Positions 1-5,798 of a stretch of 11,546 nucleotides of DNA are shown piece by piece (within the stretch, counting starts at the first letter, position 1; each line of letters opens with the position of its first letter). The stretch comes from Campylobacterales bacterium. GTDB lineage: Bacteria; Campylobacterota; Campylobacteria; Campylobacterales; QNZT01. A program made the position numbers and the translations under genes. The DNA is taken from the NCBI GenBank assembly GCA_027056215.1, contig JALULO010000095.1, forward strand, positions 1-11,546, written 5' to 3'. Below the pieces are notes generated by a model, which was given only the letters and a program-made list of their open reading frames with translations, did not search any database and had not been told where the DNA came from.

Positions 1-303
1 GAGTCAATCATAGAATATATAAAAACCGATAGTGTTAAAATAGCTAAAGATATTTTCTTTGATATTAAAAATAAATGCGATGATTTATCAATCTTTCCTA
101 CCAGTAGAAGAGTTGTTCCTGAACTTCAACAAATTGGAATTTTAAAATATAGAGAACTTATATATAAAAGATGGAGAATTATTTACAAAATTGAAAATGA
201 TACAGTTTTTATTGTAGTAGTTGTTGATTCTAGTAGAAATATAGAAGATATACTGTTCCAAAGATTATTGAAAGATGATAACAAATCCTTCGATGATGAA
301 TAA
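1..303 (+). CDS. RelE/ParE-family toxin, 3' part (5' end outside window)
   Basis: The first 100 codons are open in frame 1 and end in TAA at 301-303; the start lies before the window. The protein has the layout of RelE/ParE-superfamily toxins: an N-terminal helix (SIIEYIKTDS), a 'FP.S.R.VPEL' segment near residues 37-46, then the beta-strand block 'YRELIYKRWRIIYKI' and 'VFIVVVVDSSRNIEDIL'. Members of this family poison translation or DNA gyrase and are held inactive by a cognate antitoxin. The antitoxin gene, if present, should lie just upstream, out of view, so I cannot say whether the pair is complete. The BrnT/BrnA remnants immediately downstream suggest a local cluster of toxin-antitoxin material. 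The superfamily call is fairly safe; ParE versus RelE activity is not determined. Confidence 0.8.
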   Translation, partial: ESIIEYIKTDSVKIAKDIFFDIKNKCDDLSIFPTSRRVVPELQQIGILKYRELIYKRWRIIYKIENDTVFIVVVVDSSRNIEDILFQRLLKDDNKSFDDE

Positions 304-311
304 GCTACCCT

Positions 312-337
312 GCTCAGTTTTTTAAACTCTTTTGAGC
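312..337 (+). terminator. Possible weak hairpin after the ParE-like gene
   Basis: GCTCA (312-316) pairs with TGAGC (333-337), and inside it GTTT (317-320) can pair with AAAC (324-327), leaving a small loop and a bulge. It begins nine bases after the toxin stop codon, the right place for a transcript end. There is no clean T-tract after it (TAAAATAGTTTT follows), so it is at best a weak intrinsic terminator. Confidence 0.25.
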
Positions 338-455
338 TAAAATAGTTTTAAGATTTAAAAAACTTGATTGAGTAAACTCGCTTATTCATCAAGTCGGTCG
401 TTATACTACAAAGTTCAGATTTCATCATGATAGCAAAGATAAAGCCCATAAGACA

Positions 456-477
456 TTGAACTTTAAAATAAGTTCAA
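456..477. repeat. Perfect 8-base inverted repeat (TTGAACTT / AAGTTCAA)
   Basis: TTGAACTT (456-463) and AAGTTCAA (470-477) are perfect inverse complements separated by six A/T bases, giving a potential hairpin or a dyad protein-binding site. A third half-site, AAGTTCA, occurs upstream at 411-417. The element lies inside the decayed DNA just before the brnT remnant. BrnA-type antitoxins usually autoregulate through operators upstream of brnT, so an operator is possible; this is inference. Confidence 0.35.
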
Positions 478-485
478 AAGAAACT

Positions 486-591
486 ATGGAAATTCACACC
501 TTTTTTTGATGAAAATGGTGAAGAAATTGTAAGAATTATTAGTGCAAGAAAAGCAAATCCAAAAGAAAGGAAATTTTATGAGCAACATTAA
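486..591 (+). pseudogene. brnT: BrnT-type toxin, C-terminal remnant
   Basis: Frame 1 from 481 to the TAA at 589-591 reads through 'DENGEEIVRIIS' and 'ARKANPKERKFYEQH'. The 'RIISARKA...ER' block is the hallmark C-terminus of BrnT toxins, which are ribonucleases of the RelE-like fold. Frame 1 has stop codons at 457 and 469, so most of the toxin is absent. Removing one T from the seven-T run at 501-507 would join this frame to an open stretch in another frame (372-506) that includes an ATG at 486, hinting at a frameshift there. Even so, the N-terminal half is not recognisable. The remnant overlaps the start of brnA by 14 bases, the normal toxin-first arrangement, which supports the identification. 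The encoded toxin is almost certainly inactive. Confidence 0.65.
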
Positions 592-805
592 AGATAGAGA
601 AAAACATGATAATTTTGAATTGAAAGATGATTATGATTTTAGGGATGGTGTAAGAGCTAGATTTTATAAGCCCAAGAAGATACCAACCACTTTAAGACTC
701 GACAATGACATCATTCTTTATTTTAAAAAAAGAGCTAGTGAGGAAAAAGTACCTTATCAAACTTTGATTAATGCACTACTCCGAAAAGAGCTTCAAAGCG
801 TGTAA
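578..805 (+). CDS. brnA: BrnA/CopG-type antitoxin (orphan)
   Basis: This 75-residue protein is acidic and polar at the N-terminus and ends in a ribbon-helix-helix-like segment: a beta strand 'IPTTLRLDNDI', then 'ILYFKKRASEEKVPYQTLINALLRKEL'. That is the C-terminal layout of BrnA and CopG-family antitoxins, which bind their toxin through the N-terminal part and DNA as dimers. I chose the ATG at 578 because a good ribosome-binding site (AGAAAGGA) sits just upstream and the longer GTG reading from 542 only re-reads the brnT remnant in another frame. It overlaps the end of that remnant, as expected for a BrnT-BrnA pair. The antitoxin looks intact while its toxin is decayed, so it may be a relic or may protect against a related toxin elsewhere in the genome. 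Confidence 0.75.
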   Translation: MSNIKDREKHDNFELKDDYDFRDGVRARFYKPKKIPTTLRLDNDIILYFKKRASEEKVPYQTLINALLRKELQSV

Positions 806-970
806 AATAGCAAGTTGTTTAGGCATTGAAAGTGTTTAGGTATTTAGTTGATGCAGTAATAAGAACATCATAAAAACTTTAAGGATTATAATTTCTAATA
901 GATAATCTAGATAAAGATTTTTTTATAAGCCATACAGGAGTATACTCGCGACAAATTTATATCTGCTATT
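806..970. other. Non-coding gap between brnA and hyfB
   Basis: All three forward frames are full of stop codons, so this gap does not carry the missing N-terminus of hyfB. It holds an 11-base imperfect direct repeat (GTTTAGGCATT at 817-827 and GTTTAGGTATT at 834-844), a TATAAT at 887-892, and an AGGAG at 936-940 that has no usable start codon at the right distance. The stretch looks like a deletion or insertion junction as much as a normal promoter region. Confidence 0.5.
887..892 (+). promoter_or_regulatory. Candidate -10 box upstream of hyfB
   Basis: A perfect TATAAT lies 79 bases before the GTG at 971. The base run at the expected -35 distance (AACATC) is poor, but -35 boxes are often weak in Campylobacterota. 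It is the only promoter-like element I see ahead of the six-gene operon; such a motif is common by chance in AT-rich DNA. Confidence 0.25.
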
Positions 971-2872
971 GTGAAAGCCGTTACCATGTTTATCTTTGAT
1001 ACTTTATCGTTATTGTTTATCTTTTTGCTTGTTTTGGGTGTTGTTCCAAATCTTTTATATACTTTTGGGTATTTACCTCACATCAAAAGAAAAAGCTTTT
1101 TTCTTGTGCACTATTTTACTTTTATTATTTCTATGTTTGGTGTCGTTACCGCAGGTAATGCCTTAGTATTTCTTTTTTTCTGGGAATTGATGAGTCTAAG
1201 TTCATGGCAACTTATTTTAACACAAGCAGATGATACAAAGACGATTAAAGCCGCACGTTTTTACTTTTTTATGACCCACCTTGGATTTGTATTTCTTCTA
1301 CTTTTTTTCCTGATTGTTACCAATGGCAACTTCGAACTTAATTTTGCACAAATGAAAGATATTGCAGATACCTTCAAATATCCAACTTTACTTTTTTTCT
1401 TTTTAGTGATTGGGTTTTTAAGCAAAGCCGGTGCTGTTCCGATGCATGTTTGGTTACCATATGCCCATCCTCAAGCTCCATCTCCCGTATCAGCACTGAT
1501 GAGTGGTGTCATGTTAAAAATGGCGATTTATGGTATGTTTCGCTTTATGTTTGATGTCTTACCGCAGTGGCAGTTAGAATGGGGAGTTTTGATATTAATC
1601 ATGGGTGCACTTTCTTCTTTAGTAGGGGTTTTATATGCATTAAGTGAACATGATATTAAAGCGCTCTTAGCCAATCACTCTATTGAAAATATTGGAATTA
1701 TTTTGATAGGATTTGGCATGGGAATGATCTTTTCAGCTCTTTCGCTAGATACATTAAGTAGCTTCGCTTTTATCGCAGCGCTATTTCATACCTTTAATCA
1801 TATGAGTTTTAAATCACTACTATTTATGAGTGCAGGTTCAGTACTACATCAGACACATACAAAAAATATTGAAAAATATGGTGGATTGATCAAAACGATG
1901 CCTATAACAGCTTTTTCTTTTCTCTTAGCATCCATTTCTATTTCAGGGCTACCTCCAACTAATGGCTTTTTAAGTGAATGGATGACTTTTCAGTCTCTAT
2001 TAGGATCATCACATATCCATGATATATCTTTAAAATTGTCCATTCCTTTTTCAATCTTTGCCCTAGCCTTAACAGCTGGATTAGCGATTGCCTGTTTTGT
2101 GAAAGCATATGGTATCACATTTTTAGGACTACATCGAAGTGAAAATGCAAAACATGCACATGAAGTAAATAAACTGATGCAACAAGGTATGATATTGATG
2201 TCAATTATAGTTCTTTCGCTCATGTTGTTTGCACCATTTTTCATTTACCTATTTGACCAAACTTTATTATCACTGACCCATCATACAATCTATCATGAAC
2301 TCTTCCCCAATGGCGGTATTGTAACATTGCACTCCGTTGTAGAAAATGGAGGACTTGTTTCACCATTGATACTCTTCTTTGCTTTAGTATTGATAACAGC
2401 ATTTCTCTATTTTGTCTATAAAGCACTTGGCATCAAAGAGAGAGTCCATCGTACGTGGGCTTGTGGTTATCATACCGGTGCAAAAACCCAATATTCTGCT
2501 ACTGGTTTTGCTGGACCAATCAGGCGTTTTTTCGTCTGGTTATATGCACCTGAAGAAAATTTTGAAAAAGAAGTGATTGCAGGGCATAAAAGCAAGTTTA
2601 AAAATGCGACATATGAAGTGCATATCAAACCTCTATTTGAAAAATCTTTATACCAATCCGTAGTGAAACTAGTCAATTTAGTAAGTTATTATATGTATCG
2701 TCTAGCACATTTTGAAAAGACACGTTATGCAGCAATGATTTTCAACTTGATGTTGATTGTTTTATTTAGTTATCGTATCTTTGCACATCAATTTAGTTGG
2801 GCTACTCTAGCATTAGAGTCAATAGTCATGTTTATTTCTGTAAAAATACTTATTATAGGAGAAAAGAGATGA
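971..2872 (+). CDS. hyfB: HyfB-like antiporter subunit, apparently N-terminally truncated
   Basis: This is a very hydrophobic multi-pass protein of the NuoL/M/N and Mrp antiporter family, the proton-pumping type of subunit in complex I and group 4 hydrogenases. Visible family features are 'WELMSLSSW' (71-79, with the key Glu72), 'FLSKAGAVPMHVWLP' (149-163, Lys152), 'HPQAPSPVSALMSG' (166-179), Lys183, and 'FNHMSFKSLLFMSAG' (275-289, Lys281). The HyfB-specific C-terminal block 'TWACGY' is near 495. The proton-path residues are therefore kept. Recalled against E. coli HyfB (672 residues), the match starts near residue 75 there: the first two membrane helices are missing, and the upstream DNA is stop-riddled. 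No ribosome-binding site fits the GTG at 971 or the ATG at 986, whereas the other genes of the operon all have good ones. Either a short but working variant or a 5' truncated gene. It overlaps hyfC by four bases. Confidence 0.85.
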   Translation: MKAVTMFIFDTLSLLFIFLLVLGVVPNLLYTFGYLPHIKRKSFFLVHYFTFIISMFGVVTAGNALVFLFFWELMSLSSWQLILTQADDTKTIKAARFYFFMTHLGFVFLLLFFLIVTNGNFELNFAQMKDIADTFKYPTLLFFFLVIGFLSKAGAVPMHVWLPYAHPQAPSPVSALMSGVMLKMAIYGMFRFMFDVLPQWQLEWGVLILIMGALSSLVGVLYALSEHDIKALLANHSIENIGIILIGFGMGMIFSALSLDTLSSFAFIAALFHTFNHMSFKSLLFMSAGSVLHQTHTKNIEKYGGLIKTMPITAFSFLLASISISGLPPTNGFLSEWMTFQSLLGSSHIHDISLKLSIPFSIFALALTAGLAIACFVKAYGITFLGLHRSENAKHAHEVNKLMQQGMILMSIIVLSLMLFAPFFIYLFDQTLLSLTHHTIYHELFPNGGIVTLHSVVENGGLVSPLILFFALVLITAFLYFVYKALGIKERVHRTWACGYHTGAKTQYSATGFAGPIRRFFVWLYAPEENFEKEVIAGHKSKFKNATYEVHIKPLFEKSLYQSVVKLVNLVSYYMYRLAHFEKTRYAAMIFNLMLIVLFSYRIFAHQFSWATLALESIVMFISVKILIIGEKR

Positions 2873-3789
2873 TACTCTATTTTATGACTATTTTGGTACT
2901 GATATTGATTGCCCCTATCTTGCTTAGCTTTATCAAAGTGGTGAAGATGGTATTATTATATAAAAAGCCGATCTCTATCTTTCAGGGTTATCGTAACTTT
3001 GAAAAATTACTTATCAAAGAAACACTCATAAGTGAAGAGAGCAGTTCTATCACAAAAATTGCTCCTTTTATCATTCTTTCGCCACTTTTATTAACACTCT
3101 TTTTTCTACCTCCAGTTATGAGTGGTGCTTATTATGTTAATTTTGTAGATGCGTTTACCATTACAGGACTTATCTCACTCTCTACCTTTTTCTTGATGTT
3201 GCTAGGACTTGATAGCGCAAGTAGTTTTGGCGGTATGGGAGCAAGTAGAGAAGCTTTTATAGCGGCATTAGTGGAACCGGCGATGATTTTAACGATCTTT
3301 TCTGTCTCTATGATGGCAAATGATTTAGGAATTGCACAAGCAGGGGTCAACCTAAGCACACATTTCCCAAAAGAGCATATGGCAAGTTTTTTATTTTCAG
3401 GAATCAGCTTTTTTATTCTTTTAATCGCAGAAAATGGTAGAATTCCAGTAGACAACCCTGAAACACATCTGGAATTGACTATGGTACATGAAGCTATGAT
3501 TTTAGATATCGGCGGTTTTTATTTAGCACTTATTGAGAGTGCTGCAAGCATCAAGTTTGTGATATTTGCTTCTTTGTTTGCTTCTTTGTTTTTACCATTT
3601 GGACTGCACTTGCCAATTGTAGCAGCATTCTTAGTTTTTATTGGAAAACTTTTTATGATTGCTTTTGCTATTGCTTTATTAGAAGTCAATACAGCAAAAC
3701 TACGGCTCTTTAAAGTACCAAATCTGTTGGGAATCGCTATTGTCTTTTCCTTTCTTTCCCTCATTACTTATTATGTACTAGGAGCATAA
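2869..3789 (+). CDS. hyfC: HyfC-like / NuoH-like membrane subunit
   Basis: A 306-residue integral membrane protein of the NuoH (complex I subunit 1) / HyfC-HycD family, which anchors the peripheral arm and forms the start of the proton path; E. coli HyfC has 315 residues. Diagnostic pieces are 'IFQGYRNFEKLL' (37-48), 'GLDSASSFGGMGASRE' (113-128), 'EPAMIL' (136-141), and the charged loop 'GRIPVDNPETHLELT' (190-204) followed by 'MVHEAM' (205-210). That loop matches the NuoH consensus that contacts the NuoB and NuoD subunits. I chose the ATG at 2869, which overlaps the hyfB stop as ATGA and has AGGAG seven bases upstream; the longer reading from 2797 lies inside hyfB. It sits between two antiporter-type genes, and no hyfD lies between hyfC and hyfE. 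Length and motifs indicate an intact gene. Confidence 0.93.
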   Translation: MILYFMTILVLILIAPILLSFIKVVKMVLLYKKPISIFQGYRNFEKLLIKETLISEESSSITKIAPFIILSPLLLTLFFLPPVMSGAYYVNFVDAFTITGLISLSTFFLMLLGLDSASSFGGMGASREAFIAALVEPAMILTIFSVSMMANDLGIAQAGVNLSTHFPKEHMASFLFSGISFFILLIAENGRIPVDNPETHLELTMVHEAMILDIGGFYLALIESAASIKFVIFASLFASLFLPFGLHLPIVAAFLVFIGKLFMIAFAIALLEVNTAKLRLFKVPNLLGIAIVFSFLSLITYYVLGA

Positions 3790-4383
3790 ATGGAAGATTT
3801 TTTGATTGGTCTCTTCCTTGCGACACTCATTACGGCACTTTTTACTACAAGACTCTATCGACTCATCAGTTGGTATGCGCTTAATTCACTAACTTTAGCC
3901 CTATTGGCTCTATTGATAGGATATCGTCTTAACGACAATGCAATGCTGATCAGTGGTGTAATTACTTTGATTTTAAAAGCAGTCGCTATTCCCCTGATTT
4001 TAAAAAAATTAAGTATAAGATTTAATCTTAGCAGAGAATCTAAACCCAATATCGAACCTTATTATGCCATCATTTTAATACCAGCGATTTTGGTTTTTAC
4101 ATTTTATCTTTCAGAACCGATCGTCAACATGGTTGAACACAATGCTAACTATGTAGCAGTCAGTATCTCATCTCTGTTTTTATCGCTTCTTTTGATGATG
4201 GAACATAAAAACATCGCACCTAAGATCATTGGATTTCTAACCTTAGAAAATGCACTCTTTTTACTTGGAACAACAGCAACAGATGGTATGCCTATGTTAA
4301 TCGAATTAGGAATATTTTTTGATCTTTTGATGGCAATTGTTATCATTAATCTACTTTTTAAAAATGAGGAGGCACGTTTATGA
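3790..4383 (+). CDS. hyfE: HyfE-like membrane subunit (NuoK-related)
   Basis: A 197-residue, almost entirely hydrophobic protein with about seven predicted membrane segments. It corresponds to hydrogenase-4 component E (216 residues in E. coli), whose C-terminal half is related to NuoK. Recognisable elements are 'LISWYALNSLTLALLALL' (25-42), Lys63 in 'LILKAVAIPLIL' (60-71), and 'FLTLENALFLLG' (149-160), where the buried Glu153 matches the conserved Glu of NuoK-type helices. The acidic 'IELGIFFDLL' (171-180) is also typical. It starts directly after the hyfC stop, with AGGAG overlapping the end of hyfC, and its own stop overlaps the hyfF start, so translation is coupled on both sides. It is expected to carry part of the proton path between HyfC and the antiporter subunits. 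Confidence 0.9.
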   Translation: MEDFLIGLFLATLITALFTTRLYRLISWYALNSLTLALLALLIGYRLNDNAMLISGVITLILKAVAIPLILKKLSIRFNLSRESKPNIEPYYAIILIPAILVFTFYLSEPIVNMVEHNANYVAVSISSLFLSLLLMMEHKNIAPKIIGFLTLENALFLLGTTATDGMPMLIELGIFFDLLMAIVIINLLFKNEEARL

Positions 4384-5798
4384 TGCTCTTTTTCTTATTG
4401 CTTCCCGCTTTTGCAATGTTCATAGTATCTCAATTAAACATTAGACGCTTTAAGAGAATATTAACATTCCTTTCTTTGACAATTTTACTACCTATTATCC
4501 ATCTTTTTGGCGCACAAAAGCCCTATCATGTATGGGGTGATTATCTGGTAGCTGATGAATTAAGTACTTATGTATTGCTGGTCTCTTCGATTGTTGGAAT
4601 CGGCGTGACTATGGCGATGTTAACACTCAACAAACATGTTACCATTACAGGTACTGATTACCGCAAATTTTATCGTTTTTTTGCACTCTTTTGGATGGGC
4701 TTGACAATCTCTATCCTCGCCAACAATATGGGGATTTACTGGATAGGATTAGAAACTGCTACACTCAGTACGGTCTATATGATCAAAACAAATCATACTA
4801 AAGCAGCACATAAAGAAGCGTGGAACTATATGATCGTAGGTGCTATAGGTGTTTCACTGGTACTGTTTGGAATCATCATGATGTATGCGAGTGCAAAACC
4901 TATTTTAGGGGAAGAAGCGATGGATTTTTCTAAACTTTTAAGTCATGCTAAACAAATTCCATCCCCCTTTTTATTTGAAATTGGATTTGCCCTTACAAGT
5001 ATAGGGATGTTTGTCAAAATGGGTTTTTTCCCTATGACCCTTTGGCTAGCCAATATTGAACGTTCAGCCTATTATCCGGTTGGTGCACTTTTTAGTGGTA
5101 TCTTAGAGAGTGCTGTTATCATAGGCTTTTTTAGATTCAGTGAGATTGCTGCTATTATCAATAAAGCACATCTTTTTGTATTTATATTTACCTATACACT
5201 TATTACTATTTTTATTATCTCTTTTTTGATTTACAGAGCCAAAGATTTTATACGCCTTTTTTCACTTTCAGGTATCGAACATATGGCACTTATCATCTTA
5301 TTTTGGGTAAGTGGTGGAACATTTGCCGCACTACTTCATTTTGGTGCACATGCATTTTTAAAACCTGCTCTCTTTTTATCAACAGGCGTACTAGAATCCC
5401 GGGGTAAATATAAAATAGCAGGTGCATTACGCGGTTACCATGGCGTCAGAGGTAAACTCTTTTATCTGCTCACGTCACTCTTTTTGCTAGCGATTATTTC
5501 ACTACCGCCAAGCCCTATGTTCTTCTCTGAAATTTACGGTTTTGGTGCGATGATAGAAGTCGCCAAAAAAAGTCAATATCTGTTACCAATGATTTTTGCC
5601 ATTTTAGTTTTACTACTGTTACTTTCAATTATCTTTTACAAATTTACAGAGATTTATCAATCCATGAAATATGAAGGAGAGGAAAGCACCAAAGTGGTCT
5701 ATACAACAGAGGTAGTAGCTTTTATTATGTTTGCTACAGCTTTACTTTTTTTACTCTCCCCCTGGGCTTTTGACTATTTACGAGGAATTACGATATGA
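4380..5798 (+). CDS. hyfF: HyfF-like antiporter subunit (NuoM/N-type), divergent motif
   Basis: A 472-residue multi-pass membrane protein of the NuoM/NuoN/HyfF family; E. coli HyfF is 526 residues. Family elements are 'WIGLETATLSTVYM' (121-134, Glu125), 'EAWNYMIVGAIGVSL' (146-160), 'FVKMGFFPM' (211-219, Lys213), 'YRAKDFIRLFSLSGIEH' (285-301) and 'HAFLKPALFLSTG' (324-336, Lys328). The segment after Lys213 is unusual: the normal 'P.H.WLP.AH..APSPVSALLSG' reads 'PMTLWLANIERSAYYPVGALFSG', so both His residues and two of the Pro residues are gone, and Glu243 sits where HyfB has Lys183. The principal Glu-Lys-Lys chain is still present, so proton movement remains possible. The start ATG at 4380 overlaps the hyfE stop, with GAGGAGG seven bases upstream. 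Intact gene; the family assignment is firm, the pumping role inferred. Confidence 0.9.
   Translation: MMLFFLLLPAFAMFIVSQLNIRRFKRILTFLSLTILLPIIHLFGAQKPYHVWGDYLVADELSTYVLLVSSIVGIGVTMAMLTLNKHVTITGTDYRKFYRFFALFWMGLTISILANNMGIYWIGLETATLSTVYMIKTNHTKAAHKEAWNYMIVGAIGVSLVLFGIIMMYASAKPILGEEAMDFSKLLSHAKQIPSPFLFEIGFALTSIGMFVKMGFFPMTLWLANIERSAYYPVGALFSGILESAVIIGFFRFSEIAAIINKAHLFVFIFTYTLITIFIISFLIYRAKDFIRLFSLSGIEHMALIILFWVSGGTFAALLHFGAHAFLKPALFLSTGVLESRGKYKIAGALRGYHGVRGKLFYLLTSLFLLAIISLPPSPMFFSEIYGFGAMIEVAKKSQYLLPMIFAILVLLLLLSIIFYKFTEIYQSMKYEGEESTKVVYTTEVVAFIMFATALLFLLSPWAFDYLRGITI

Larger units (their letters stand above)
370..949. repeat. Near-identical 12-base direct repeats flanking the BrnT/BrnA patch
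   Basis: GAGTAAACTCGC at 370-381 and GAGTATACTCGC at 938-949 differ at one base. The second contains a perfect 10-base palindrome (GAGTATACTC). Together they bracket the decayed brnT and the brnA gene, and the right copy sits 22 bases before the first possible hyfB start codon. They could be an integration scar, paired operator sites or chance; a 12-base near match in about 600 bases of AT-rich DNA is not strong by itself. Confidence 0.3.

Noticed and set aside
542..577. Longer GTG start for the BrnA-like antitoxin
   Set aside because: The extra 12 residues re-read the brnT remnant in another frame; the ATG at 578 has a proper ribosome-binding site and gives the expected antitoxin length.
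817..844. Imperfect 11-base direct repeat (GTTTAGGCATT / GTTTAGGTATT) with a 17-base period
   Set aside because: Only two copies, A/T-rich and not placed relative to a clear promoter; could be chance. Noted in the gap entry but not promoted to a finding.
304..970. Complete insertion sequence or transposase gene in the accessory patch
   Set aside because: No transposase-like reading frame and no convincing long terminal inverted repeats are present; only short repeats are seen.
2797..2868. Longer upstream start for hyfC
   Set aside because: It lies within the hyfB coding sequence and has no ribosome-binding site; the ATG at 2869 overlaps the hyfB stop and has AGGAG at good spacing.
3565..3588. 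Tandem 12-base repeat (TTTGCTTCTTTG twice) in hyfC
   Set aside because: It encodes 'FASLFASLF', and recalled HyfC of E. coli has a same-length 'ASLFVALF' there, so it is normal protein sequence and not an expansion.
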